Assembly: GCA_010093705.1 (NCBI GenBank)
Contig: MU006120.1
Span: 7,514-71,513, forward strand
Direction of reading: 5' to 3'
Origin: Patellaria atrata CBS 101060
Taxonomy: Eukaryota; Ascomycota; Dothideomycetes; Patellariales; Patellariaceae
Length of the DNA: 64,000 nucleotides
Numbering within the stretch: position 1 is the stretch's first letter; each line of letters starts with the position of its first letter. Positions 11,545 to 22,255 of the stretch are shown here, one piece after another. Position numbers and translations under genes: made by a program. Under the pieces are notes generated by a model that had not been told where the DNA came from, made no database searches, and saw only the letters and a list, made by a program, of their open reading frames with translations.

Positions 11545-12053
11545 TGCGCATCGTATGTGTTTCAGACCGGTCTATATTTCCAATGTATCATTCTCCACGT
11601 GTAATATATATACATAGTAGAAGGTGTACCTTTTGAGTTGACACTAGCTTACCTAAATTAAGGTCCGGAATTGTTGCGGGGCATAGCTTGGTTACGGTTA
11701 TTCATTTCCGTCACAGACAAGATCACTTGTACGTACTAATACTGAAAGAATCGGTGACGGGAAAGCACAAGGGATGGGACGGATCATCTCTTGTCACACC
11801 AGGTGTAATGACCTTGAACGAACAGATCATGTTTGGGTTTAAGATTTCCAGCTTGATTAATGAACAATGACAGTCCGGATATTCCTAGGTAAGCCGATTA
11901 TAATATTGGATAATACATGAAATATGATATAAGTTCGGAGAGTATTAGAAAATAAGAACGACTTGCAATTGACGAACGGATGAATCTCACTAACGAAAGT
12001 TCACCAAAAGTCCATGGACAGAAAGCTGCGGGCCAAGCAGCCATCAATATTGC
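11545..12053. other. Intergenic, no gene seen
   Basis: Upstream region of the cyclase-family gene and 3' flank of the DUF4336 gene. Only a 60-residue shadow frame lies at 11688-11870. Confidence 0.5.
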
Positions 12054-12967
12054 TCATGTCGACTCCTTCGGTTCCAAATGCCAAGTCATGATCTTCTGAA
12101 AGATTCCTTTCCCTCCGGATTCAATAACATCTCCGTGACACGGTATAACCCTATCAAAATCCCAGGTATTAATCTTCTTCATACTTCTTCCGAAACCTTC
12201 ACGGTCACTCCGGCTGATTGCATACCAGATGAGTCTCTGTTGTCCCAGTGCTCTTCCTCTTGTATTAGTCACGTGTATCCAAAGCTTCGTGAGAAGACCT
12301 GCTTCAGGGGAAGTGCCTGATTTGCTGAATTGTTCATTGGCGGGGAGGTTGAAAATCAGGTCAGCCTGAATGAGTGTTCGGTCTGGTTTATAGTTGAAGA
12401 CGATTTCTTTATTTTGGTGCGCTTGAACGTATTCAAAGTCAAATACGGCGTCGAATTCGGGGTCTACACCTTTGGTGTTCTTGTCAATGATTATACTGAA
12501 CGGAATCGCCATGTTCTGTTTAGCACGCTTCTCGGGTAGACCCTCAGGGCCGATGAGTTTCGCCTGGGGAAATGCGTCGTGCCAGTCGCCGAGGGACATG
12601 TGGTGCTAGGAGGTAAATTAGTGCAGAATTAGACGTAGCACGCAGGGAGACCTACCTCAATATCTGATGCTGTAATGTACTTGACCTCACCGAGAGCTTT
12701 AGCTGCCTCTTTAACGGCAGGAGTTAAACTGATGGGGGAAAATACGGCAACGCCGCCAGAAGGAAGACGGACTATTTGAAGGGTATTGTTAGTACGGCAT
12801 CTTGAATGGGGATACTGAGGGCATTTAGGGTAGGTACCAAGTGTTCCACGCCCGCCAACTTTGAGAAGACCGTTTCTGAAGAAAGGAGCCGAGAAGATGG
12901 TGATGTTAGGAGTTACCTGGCGAATAACGGTCATCTCCGCAACATTGTCGGGCATAGACTTTGGCAT
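12054..12967 (-). CDS. DUF4336 family protein (MBL-fold-like)
   Basis: Three exons (12967-12838, 12771-12656, 12605-12054; introns of 66 and 50 bp) give 265 residues in phase. The protein begins with MTVIRQVTPNITIFSAPF and GGRGTLVRLPSGGVAVFSPI, continues with VKYITASDIEHHMSLGDWHDAFPQAKLIGPEG and ends WDFDRVIPCHGDVIESGGK. This order (strand-rich N-terminus, an HH..DWH-type pattern, a late PCHGD) is that of the fungal DUF4336 family, which resembles metallo-beta-lactamase-fold hydrolases. The HHMSLGDWHDAFP segment and the PCHGD histidine are candidate metal ligands. No function has been established for the family as far as I know. No signal peptide is present. The exon joins recreate continuous conserved segments, which supports the model. 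Confidence 0.8.
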
Positions 12968-13994
12968 TGTCTAGGGGGAGTATGTAGTAGTTGCCTCCAG
13001 CTTAAGCAATAATTTCAATGATCACAATGAGGAATTGGGCGAGTTCTTCGGACTGAGACGCGTTGGACGAGTTGAAGGACAACCTATTAAACAGAGGATT
13101 GAGATCAATCTCTGGGTACTGGCAGAGGAGATGGAATCGATGATGAAAGAGCCAAGGATGCGCGGAAAGTAATTGAGGTGATGCCTTCATCTAAGAGGGG
13201 TCTGCTGGCTTTTATCTCTTCCATGATGTTAATAGGATTTATGATCATTTTTGCTTGTGTCGATTTGAGGGAATATCTGATGATTTGGAAGAGGCACAAA
13301 GATACGGAGGCGTGAAGGAGAAATCCAAATCTCCAGTTCAACGCCGCGGCATCCCGTCGTCGGCGATGTGAAAAGAAACAATCGGATATGTACTTTCACG
13401 AATCACAAAAGCCAATTGCTGCAACAATTTTGCTTACTTGCATTTGACGACTTCAGGAGGCGTTTTCCATCAAGACACACTACGGCTTTGTCATCCCTAT
13501 CTCACTTCGTAATCCACATATGAGCCAATTTCGCTTCATTTATTTGATATATGGACTGCCTCTAATCCTGCAAACACAAACACGCACGTTGGTAATCCCA
13601 ATCATACGCCCGTTATACGAGGTTCATGATACGCAGACATGCATCACTTTTCTCCCTTTTCTCCCCAAATGTTATCCCTCGACCGGGCTCAGGAGCTGCG
13701 TTACTAATACTAACATGGATGCATTCCACGAGCGATATATTACTACTCATTTCATAAACATAACCACCGTATGGTTCTGATATACCATTCTTCGACCTGT
13801 CTATTGCCGCAACATGTCTTGTTTATGTTATCGGGTGTATTGCGCACACCATCGGTCCAGGCTCGTACGGTCCAGTACAGGTAAGGTTGAATGTCATTTT
13901 CTAGCTTCATTTCTCCAGACTATAGCAAAGTATAGAGCCGCTTCCTTGGGCTGTTTTGGTATGAATTTGTGGTCTTGGATCGTGTAGATGGCTG
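12968..13994. other. Intergenic, no gene seen
   Basis: About 1 kb between the DUF4336 and Rrp45 genes. Frames at 13002-13341 (minus) and 13520-13780 (plus) lack family resemblance and splice context. Confidence 0.5.
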
Positions 13995-14992
13995 TCATCT
14001 TTCATTTTCAGCACTGAGTTCGGCCATCAAGCCTCCAACATCCCTCTTCCTCATATCCTCCTCCAATTGCCGCTGTATAAACTTGGTGATCGTCTGGACT
14101 TTCTTCAAGGCGACATTCGTGCAATTCAGCAATACTAGCGCATCAACTGGCGTGCCTCCAAACTTGCTGATCTGGCAGACTTCCCCATGCATGTTCATCG
14201 CGATTATCACTTCACCTTCGCGTGTTTGCTCTTCAAGTCGATTTGCATCTACGAGTACTATCTCTCCCGAGTCATAGTATGAGAAGGTGATGCAAAGAGG
14301 GTGGTGGAGCATTGAAAGGGGCACCGGCTCGCGTTCCCGTAGGCTGTATATGGTAACATTCTCACCTTCTACGGATACGTCAGGTCGCCTGAAGTGCTGT
14401 AACGCCGTCATCACGGCTATACAAGAAGCGTCGACTAGACCACCATCATGATCGATAATATGTACATCCGCCCGTATGAAGAAGCACTTCAGTCCTGCGA
14501 TGATGCAGAGTGACTCAGTGTCTATAGCGGAGCTACGACGTATGGCTTTCTCGAGAATGCGGGATAGTATAATCTCGTCGCTGGTCTGACTGAAGGTTCA
14601 ATTAGGTCACCGATAGGTTTTAAAATTGATGTTACACCTCCTCACATACCGTCCAACTTCAAATGCGGGAGAGGCCATGGGGGAGAACTCGGTGGTGATT
14701 GTGAAGATGCCATCGAACTTGCGATCTGGGTATGGTGCTACCACTTCAGCGGAAATACGAGCTATAACCCTTCACATATGATTAGCACACAATCTTCTGG
14801 AGATATTGGATGTAGTCTGAAAAGTTACCTTGTTTTCCCTAGGCGCACGTCTACCACCCCGCGTTCATCACCAAATTGTAGCCGGAGCTCACGGAATGCA
14901 TCAAGCGCTCTCCCGTCAATTCGAGTCTGTTCTCTTAGAGCTTGATGGATAAATTCGCGCTCGTTGAGCGATGGTTCAGCTTCACGAGGCAT
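13995..14992 (-). CDS. RRP45: Exosome complex subunit Rrp45
   Basis: Three exons (14992-14829, 14769-14650, 14589-13995; introns of 59 and 60 bp) give 292 residues in phase. The start MPREAEPSLNEREFI leads into the RNase PH fold: RIDGRALDAFRELRLQFG, VRLGKTRVIARISAEV, ITTEFSPMASPAFEVGR, then IIDHDGGLVDASCIAVMTAL and the typical PLSMLHHPLCITFSYY. These are hallmark segments of eukaryotic Rrp45 (PM/Scl-75 in human), a structural subunit of the nine-subunit exosome ring acting in nuclear and cytoplasmic 3'-5' RNA decay and rRNA maturation. Eukaryotic ring subunits lack catalysis. Length is close to yeast Rrp45. The gene is divergent from the spliceosomal Cwc15 gene, with 206 bp between the start codons. 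Confidence 0.93.
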
Positions 14993-15198
14993 TTGAGTCC
15001 CTCAGAGCAGGAAGCCTGGGTCAATTGAGTACAGCCCGGTAGCAGAGATGGAAATTTGTCTGATCGGAAAAACTCCGGCCATAGTTTGGAAAGTTATGCG
15101 CATCTCATCAAGAGCGCATTTTCATCGCCGCATCAATATTACTGAAACTGACGGGACTCTCTTGAAGATTTCGACCTTCTAATCGTATCATTACTGCA
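14993..15198. promoter_or_regulatory. Bidirectional promoter of RRP45 and CWC15
   Basis: The 206 bp between two divergent start codons must hold both promoters and 5' UTRs. No TATA box is obvious. Sharing by two RNA-processing genes suggests co-expression, but this is inference. Confidence 0.6.
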
Positions 15199-16219
15199 AT
15201 GACGACCGCTCATAGACCTACATTTGATCCAGTATGTTTTTACATTACTTGCATGACACGATAATGATTGACCTCCCTGTAGGCACGCGGCAAAGAAGCC
15301 CAGCGGGGTCCGGCCTACCATCAACGACTCCTTCCGGCCCACACGACTCTCAAATTACGGTAATTACGCCCTCGAAAAGGGAATGAATTGTATTAATCAG
15401 AGGTAGACAACCAGGTCAAGGCGGTGCTGCGGATACCGAAGTTCGAGATCTACGCGCGGAGCTCCTGAAGGCGGAGGCCGCTCATTTCGCAAAAAAGAGT
15501 GGAAATGTACCATCGAAAATAACTGATCCATCGACCGCCATAGTATTAACAAAACGACAAATCGAACCCAGCACAGTCGTCGATGAGGTCGAAGACCCAG
15601 GAGCTAAACGGAGGCGACTAATTTTAGAAGAGGCTGCGGAGGTCGATGCGGACTCAGATGGATCGAGCAGTGAGAGTAGTGAAGACGAGTATGTTTCATA
15701 TATGAAAAGGTGAGTGTGGTCAAGGCTAATGGTTTCCGTAGCGACGATGACGAAGAAGATGAGACGGCTGAGTTGATGCGAGAATTAGAGAAAATCAAGA
15801 AAGAGCGGGCGGAGCAAAAAGCTAAAGAGGTACGTCTCCTTTACAGTCTTCCATAACATGTATTGACCTCATTTCCCAGGAAGCTGAGCGAGCTGTGAAG
15901 GAACAGGAGCAGCGAGAGTATGACATAGCTCGTGGAAATCCTTTGCTGAACCCTAAGGACTTCAATATCAGGCGAAGGTATATCAGCCAAGAGCGTTCTT
16001 GTGCGCCACTCGTTGATAATTGTAGCTGATCAGTGGGTAGATGGGATGACGATGTGGTGTTCAAAAACCAAGCACGGGGCACAGAAGACAAGAAATCGAA
16101 GGAATTCGTTAATGACCTTCTGAGATCTGATTTCCACAAACGTTTCATGGTATACCTCGCATAAGATTCTCTATTATGACGGGAACTAATAGCTACTGTA
16201 GAACAAATACGTGCGATAA
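15199..16219 (+). CDS. CWC15: Spliceosome protein Cwc15
   Basis: Seven exons join in phase (15199-15231, 15283-15359, 15407-15688, 15742-15829, 15880-15977, 16041-16149, 16202-16219) to 223 residues. The N-terminus [18 protein letters not shown] is the diagnostic Cwf15/Cwc15 start. A central acidic serine-rich stretch ([20 protein letters not shown]) and a charged coiled region ([20 protein letters not shown]) follow. The C-terminus has [27 protein letters not shown] and ends HKRFMNKYVR, the most conserved part of the family. Cwc15 is a component of the Prp19/NTC-associated activated spliceosome. The gene is unusually intron-rich for its length: six introns, with a terminal exon coding only five residues plus the stop. 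Confidence 0.95.
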
Positions 16220-17158
16220 TCCTTCAGTTGGTTTACAATCCCTCTGTACTATTGGTTGGTGCTGTCAAGCATCCAGTATAGCACTACAGCTTTATCAGGA
16301 TTACGATTTACCACGGTTGAAGGAACATAGGCCAACTTGTCGGTTCGTGCGTAGGTTACGATTAGGGCCATGTCCTAGCCTTCTGGATGCTTATCAGTGT
16401 TAAGATCAGTGCTTTACTCAGTCTCCCTTTAGTGGGAAAGCTTCAAGCACCCAATGCTCCATGTTACACCATTCTACTAGTAGTACAGTACTACTACGAT
16501 ACGGTACTCAGGACATTACGAGTAGATCAAGGGTGCTTAGACTATCTTTTTAGGAGTAAGCTACTAAGCTTATCAAACGAGTATCGAGCGGGGTGGAAAA
16601 GTCATTTTGCACTCATGGCTTATGGCTCTCTTAGGTTTGGCTGTTGTTAACTGATAGAACTGGTTGAACATCCAAGGTAGCCAAGACCTGCCCAGGCTAG
16701 TTATGACCTCAACCCGCATTACCTTATCACCCGTAAAGACCTCACATCTGCTGATCAACACAATCTCAAGTCTTTCTTTGAACTTTTGAATTTTGGAACC
16801 TATCAAAAACAGTTCCCGCAACAGGATTTCTCTTCTACCGGTATCGATCTCACTCTCCCCGTTACCACTACCTTACCCTTGAACTCCTATCTTCCGCCTA
16901 TCATGAAGAGAGAGATACTGTTACCCCACGCCTCCCCTTCTGGCAATGATTTCTTTGCCCCTTAGCCTACTACTGGGTCGATCTTGACCTCTGTTGCAGG
17001 TAATATGTGACGAAATTGGTATATTTGGTTGCTAGGAACTTTCTATAAAGGTCATCCATATCTATAGTCCTGGGAAGATTATCTAGCATTTTGCAATTTC
17101 TACACTTAAATCTTGAAATACCTAGTACAAAGTTCCTGACAACCATACAATATTCATC
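16220..17158 (+). other. Unassigned stretch with a possible gene relic
   Basis: Between 16678 and 16966 one plus-strand frame stays open for about 95 codons without an ATG at its head. It reads smoothly (YDLNPHYLITRKDLTSADQ, then KSFFELLNFGTYQKQFPQQ, ending NDFFAP before TAG). It could be the last exon of a gene, a transposon fragment or chance. The rest of the interval (16240-16660) has no coding character. I cannot identify it. Confidence 0.3.
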
Positions 17159-17883
17159 ATGTCATCAAACGATCAAGAGGTAACCCACCATCCCTTACAA
17201 AATCTACTATCCCAACGTTATCTTCCCTTATTTCCGTCCTCTTCAGGAACATACGTTGTCTTCAGCACTGTCTCCACCTCCTCTGACCCCCACAACGTCC
17301 ATTTAGCCCACTAATAGTGATCCCAGTTTGACCGCAGCGAGCGCTACGGCCAAGGTACAGGTTTTGGCAACAGGACCTCGTCTGAAGGGGACTTCAGTGA
17401 AGAGCATGCCAACACTCGCTTCGGAAGCGCCACAAATAAAGACTCTTATTCCGGTGCCACCGAATACGGCAGCGGTACTACCGCCGGCGTCGGATACGGT
17501 AACAAGAAAGTCCCTGATTCTGACGAGGTCGACAACTCGGATACCCGGTTTGGAAGTCACACCAATACGGATCCCTATAGTGATAGTACGGGCTACGGCA
17601 GTGGGACCACGGGGGGCGCGGGATTCGGAAACAAGACGGGAAGCTTTAGTCGGGATGAATCGAGCCAGGGGGGAAAGAATGGTAAGGTTTCATAGCCGAA
17701 TATGCAGGGGAAAACAATAAGAGAGGGATACACTAACATCTCTTTTATATAGACTCTACAATGGGAAAGGTTATGGAGAAAGTTGGTTCCATGATGCATA
17801 AGGACAATATTAAAGACAAGGGTCATGAGAAACGAGAGAAGGCGGGAGCTTTCCATGATGATGATACGTCGGGACTTAGATGA
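17159..17883 (+). CDS. Hydrophilin-like glycine-rich stress protein
   Basis: Three exons (17159-17179, 17327-17681, 17753-17883) give 168 residues: MSSNDQE joined to FDRSERYGQGTGFGNRTSS. The body is extremely hydrophilic and built of degenerate repeats with YGSGTTGGAGFGNKTGSF-type units and TRFGSHTNTD spacers. It has no cysteine or tryptophan. The tail MGKVMEKVGSMMHKDNIKDK resembles C-termini of fungal conidial/stress hydrophilins. The composition predicts an intrinsically disordered, desiccation- or stress-associated protein; this function is inferred. The first intron is long (147 bp). I chose the acceptor at 17326 because the nearer AG sites give stops or the wrong frame. A second frame is also open across much of exon 2 (17328-17720), but the repeat-bearing frame joins both outer exons. 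Confidence 0.72.
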
Positions 17884-19155
17884 TTAGCTCAGGTAGGGCC
17901 AACTAAAATTTGGGTGAGAAGACAACGCAGAGACAATGAAGACTCTTACTAACTCAATTTCTGAATTAGAATACGCCGTATGGAAAGAGTCGATGAAAGA
18001 AAAGAAAAAACCAACAACACGGAGCACAGAAAAGATGGTTAGGATATATCCGCTTCTAGCTTTAATGCGTTTGTGTTGTTTTAATACATACCATATCCAC
18101 GTTCTACTTCTTAGTATTAAGAAGAAAGTCTTTAATTTATCTTAGTTGTAGTTCCAGATGCTCATAGTGAAACAAGTATCTTCCTCTAATATTTAGCAAT
18201 ATCGTGACCTTGATGTTTCATCACTCTGGCAAGCAGCGCCTTGCACAGTTTGTTCGAGTGTTCAACAATCTTACATCGCTGTATATCCAAGTCATACCAA
18301 AAGGGGGGTTGAAGGGCATGTAGTTGAGAGAAGCAGTATAATTGAGCATATGTAGTGTAACCCACAAGGGAAAACTTTTGTCCAATTAGCCCCCACTCTG
18401 CATATTATGTTTGTTCTTGGGTGTTTCAGCCTCATCAGTCGCCGAAAACTCCAGTAATGACGTGACGAGATGATGGCACTCCCAATGCGAGAAAAGCGAA
18501 GTTGGGCATGTCATGAGAGCCTAGACAAAACATCTAGTAACATATTTAAAGACCCCGGAGCCGTATAAATAGACATACACTTACCTTAATAGGGATAACC
18601 ATAACACCCCCATGGAAGACAGTTCCGAGCATCTGTAACGCAAGTAATCGGTGCTAATCGATCGAGACCCTAACAAGATAAATAAAGTAGGACTTGTAAG
18701 GGAACTGTTGAGCTTGTTAGAACTGCACTCAGCGAGAGTATCTATTTGAGGAAAGCTAATATAGCATGTAGCGCCCTATCGCATTCCTACAACGATTGTT
18801 TCAATATGGACTTCTCGTATTCTATCCCTTCTATCACATTCACAATGCCATAAAATGTTTGTACAAGCATCAGACAAACTCCTATCCATGTTAGAGGTGA
18901 GAAAGCGAATGTCATAATTTCTACTCGTCAGCCTCAGGCGATGAGAAACGTGGAATAGTTCAATCTATCGCATTTGAATCCGAAGACTGAGTTGGTGGTT
19001 CACTTAGCGTCAGTTTCTTGATTTTTATCAAGTCGCTTTTCTCTATATATATCGTCTTTGAGATCTAGGAAAATGGTTCACCAGGTTGCTTCTACTAGAG
19101 CAGGACCACGGTTGGTACTCAGGAACTTTTCGAAACACTATACATATAAAGCACA
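17884..19155. other. Intergenic, no gene seen
   Basis: About 1.3 kb without coding signs. It precedes the secreted cysteine-rich gene, and a TATATATAT tract lies near 19043-19052, about 110 bp before that gene's ATG. Confidence 0.55.
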
Positions 19156-19653
19156 ATGCACATCTTCTCTATCATTGCATTCCTCCTTCCCGCCCTCGGG
19201 GCTTTCGCTGGAAGCTGTTCTCCAGACTGGTCCCCTTGCCGAGCATGCGGCAAAATCAAAAACAATACTGGGTACAACATTAAAATCACGAAGAATCCTT
19301 CAAATAACAACTCGAAGACAACGACAGCTCGTCCACATTGGTGCGATATTTTCAACTGGTCCGGGACCGCGTGGTCCAATCCTCATTCTTGCCCCAATCG
19401 TCCCTGTATCTGCAAACAGGAGACTTTGGGACCCCATAAGACCATCGGCGGTAATAGATGCAGCAGTCCTTATGTCGATCCCGATGCGTTTTGCCTTGCC
19501 GATAGGGATTATGTGCTTGTCCAGCCGGGTGGAGGAAGTAGGAGGGTGAGAAAGGGAGTTTGGACTAGGATTCATGACGATGAGACGGCGGAGTGCAATT
19601 ATGGGGTGCTTGATGGAAGTGGAACGGCTTATTGTAAAATCATCAAGGATTAA
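19156..19653 (+). CDS. Small secreted cysteine-rich protein
   Basis: A single exon codes 165 residues. Residues 1-18 (MHIFSIIAFLLPALGAFA) are a signal peptide. The mature chain has 11 cysteines, with clusters SCSPDWSPCRACG near the N-terminus and SCPNRPCICK in the middle, plus RCSSPY, FCLAD, ECNYG and a late YCK. It is basic at its centre and has NxT/NxS sites (NNT, NNS, NWS). No enzyme motif is visible. Size, signal peptide and cysteine content fit small secreted proteins of ascomycetes, including candidate effectors, antimicrobial or cell-wall proteins. I do not recognise the exact family. A TATA-like tract lies about 110 bp upstream. The odd number of mature cysteines implies one unpaired residue or a dimer. 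Confidence 0.75.
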   Translation: MHIFSIIAFLLPALGAFAGSCSPDWSPCRACGKIKNNTGYNIKITKNPSNNNSKTTTARPHWCDIFNWSGTAWSNPHSCPNRPCICKQETLGPHKTIGGNRCSSPYVDPDAFCLADRDYVLVQPGGGSRRVRKGVWTRIHDDETAECNYGVLDGSGTAYCKIIKD

Positions 19654-20655
19654 CGGGATATACTGAAAGATGTAGGAAATATGGACCAGTATAACACATT
19701 TGAGGAGAAAAGAGAAAATATGTGACTGAAAGGTTCAGTATCAAACACTGAATATCCAGCTGTATGAGTATTGTAGATGCCCGGTTTGTCTTTCTAACGG
19801 AATTGCAGATCGCTACGAGTCCATCACTTGGTAGAGCTAATGGGATTGTGAGGGTATCATAAATATAATAGATATCACTAGATGAAGTTATTATTCGTTC
19901 TCTTACCTCTGAATGTATTGCTCCAACAGGTTTCTTATCCCTAGTACGCGCGCTCAAACCAAGTAGAATAGAAAACCGGCATCGTAGTCTTCGTAGAAGC
20001 AATCCGAAGCCGATTTCCCAACGCTCATTATACTGTATTCATATCCAATATTATTTCAAGAAGTTCACGCTATATGAACCTAGGCAATCTTTTGGGTTTG
20101 TTGTACTCTTAACTGGTGTCAATCACGCACATGTGCGAATCTCACAGCGTGATTAATCGTTTGATATGCGGTTAGCATGTCACCTCACTAAGAGGAAGAA
20201 TGCAGACATTCCTACAATTACGGTGAGAGAAGATATGCGAATGTTTCCAAGGTCACGCCGAAGGTCTGAAGGACGGGAGTTTCTCAATCTGTGTTCAGAG
20301 TTCGAGCTAGGACTTTTAGTGGACAGCCGCGCGGTTAAGATGCAGTTTCCTACGACCTTTAGAACCAACGTCAGAAAACATATAGCTACATCTTGACGCT
20401 CATGGGGTGGATAGAGTGCATCCATATTCAAAAATAGTTAAAAATAGTTCTGTACATATTCGAGGAGGGTTTCATATAGGCAGAAAAGAAAACATACTGA
20501 AGCAATAACCGCTTCGTGCACCTCGTCTCCATTCCACTTTCCGATAGGCAACCCTTAGGTTCAGATAAAGATGACCTTCTCCACCGCAGCGTTCTTGACC
20601 CTTGGAAAACGTCGATTCATTTCTCCATACTGCAACTTATCTCGTTCGACGCGTT
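19654..20655. other. Intergenic, no gene seen
   Basis: About 1 kb between two plus-strand genes. Frames at 19643-20002 and 20166-20431 lack coding character. Confidence 0.5.
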
Positions 20656-21936
20656 ATGTTTCACAGACATAACGACGACCTAATCTGGGGTTGGGTCTCA
20701 TCACCAAACTCACGGGGTTCCATCAACATCATATACAGCAATCTCGTCACTATATATCTTTGCAGTTGGACGTCTTTATGTTTGAATTTTCCCCGTCCGG
20801 GCGAGGAGCGAGGCTGGCGTTTTCTATGGTATAAGTTCCGCTGGCAACTTATCACTATATTCTTTCCCGAGGTTGTTGCCGTTACCGCCGCCGAACAATG
20901 GTTATCTGCCTGTCAATCCGTAAAGACATTTGCAACTATGGGCCACAAAGAGTGGACTGTACGGCACGGGTTCTTCGCTGATATGGGCGGTATCAAGGTT
21001 GCACCTCCAGACATGCCCCCTTTCCCTGTTGATAGCCATCAGTTGGCGTTCTTGGTGAAGAATGGCCATCTCCCTATGCCCCGGATTACCACTGCGGACA
21101 TATGTGCGCTCAATAAGGCAGACGGACTCGCACGCATCCTCACTCTCATACAGATGGCGTGGTTCTGCCTATCTTGTATTGGACGTGGTGTAGGAAGAAT
21201 TGGACTATCACCACTAGAACTAACAACTCTCGCCTTGATCCTATGCACCTTACACAACTACTTCTTCTGGTACTTCAAACCACTCGACCCTCAGAGGCTG
21301 GAAATCCTTACTATGGACATACCAATCGCACAGGTGCGTCGTATTGCAGGAGTCGAAGGATCACAGCTGCATTCTCCTCTCGGTTTTGTCAACCCTCCAC
21401 CTGACCCAAAGAGCCTCGTCACACCATTCTGGTTCGGCGTCAAGCTTGTCTTCAGTCCACGAGAAAAATTGGACCAAGGGCAAATCCAGGCATTGCCAAA
21501 TACTGGAATCCGCCCACCTGAGGGAGTTTCCTGGGGTATGATGCTGTACCTACTCTTCTTTTCGATGGCCTATTATGCGCTCCACGCTACGATGGGGTTT
21601 ATGGTGGGTTTCCCTTCCACATTTGAATGGTATCTATGGACCGTATCCAATTTCGCAGACATAGGGCTCATCACCCTCTACTGCTTATCCATACCGGTGG
21701 GGACCTACTATGCACCGTCGATAGGGAAACGGTGGTTTCGCAAACAAGCGTCTTCCGTCCTTGACCTTGCCTCAATGCTACCCTGCTGGGCAAAGCTGCT
21801 TGTTCATGGACCATTTGTGTTTGCGTACGTCGCAGCGCGCACTATCGTCCTGACAGTATCTTTCATAAGCTTGAGAGCACTTCCAGCACAACTATATCAA
21901 GATGTTAATTGGTCGGGCATCCTACCGCATATATGA
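20656..21936 (+). CDS. Multi-pass integral membrane protein of unknown function
   Basis: An intact frame gives 426 residues from the ATG at 20656 (MFHRHNDDLIWGWVSSPNSR). The open frame begins 54 bp earlier, but without an ATG and directly after a TGA. The pattern W.SSPNSRGSINIIYSNLVTIYLCSWTSLCLN near the start, followed by a soluble loop with W..RHGFFADMGG and ITTADICALNKADG, then several hydrophobic segments (IQMAWFCLSCIGRG; SPLELTTLALILCTL; SWGMMLYLLFFSMAYYAL; and a C-terminal pair), is shared by a large fungal family found across Pezizomycotina with no known role. It is probably a plasma or organelle membrane protein with about 6-7 helices. It is followed 319 bp downstream by the HET-domain gene in the same orientation. 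Confidence 0.82.
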   Translation: MFHRHNDDLIWGWVSSPNSRGSINIIYSNLVTIYLCSWTSLCLNFPRPGEERGWRFLWYKFRWQLITIFFPEVVAVTAAEQWLSACQSVKTFATMGHKEWTVRHGFFADMGGIKVAPPDMPPFPVDSHQLAFLVKNGHLPMPRITTADICALNKADGLARILTLIQMAWFCLSCIGRGVGRIGLSPLELTTLALILCTLHNYFFWYFKPLDPQRLEILTMDIPIAQVRRIAGVEGSQLHSPLGFVNPPPDPKSLVTPFWFGVKLVFSPREKLDQGQIQALPNTGIRPPEGVSWGMMLYLLFFSMAYYALHATMGFMVGFPSTFEWYLWTVSNFADIGLITLYCLSIPVGTYYAPSIGKRWFRKQASSVLDLASMLPCWAKLLVHGPFVFAYVAARTIVLTVSFISLRALPAQLYQDVNWSGILPHI

Positions 21937-22255
21937 GCTATCTTGACCCTTTTCTTGGAGATTCATCTTCCTTCAATAGGATATTTTTTGGATGTTCAGA
22001 CCCGTGGATTTACACTACGCTTAACAGCCTAACTCAATTTCAGAATAGAGGTGAGTAGTACCTTACAATTGAGGATCAATTAATATAAGGACTAAGCTAA
22101 CGATATTAGGACTAGAGTGAATTCTAATAATAGCGAACAACCGATAGCTTGTTAAATTTCCTTCTCGCGATGCTTCTGATTAGGAGGTACCCTTCTTGCA
22201 AAATATCTTCTCTATGAAGTAAAGTAGCATGGTGGCTGCTTAAGGTGTCTTCGTT

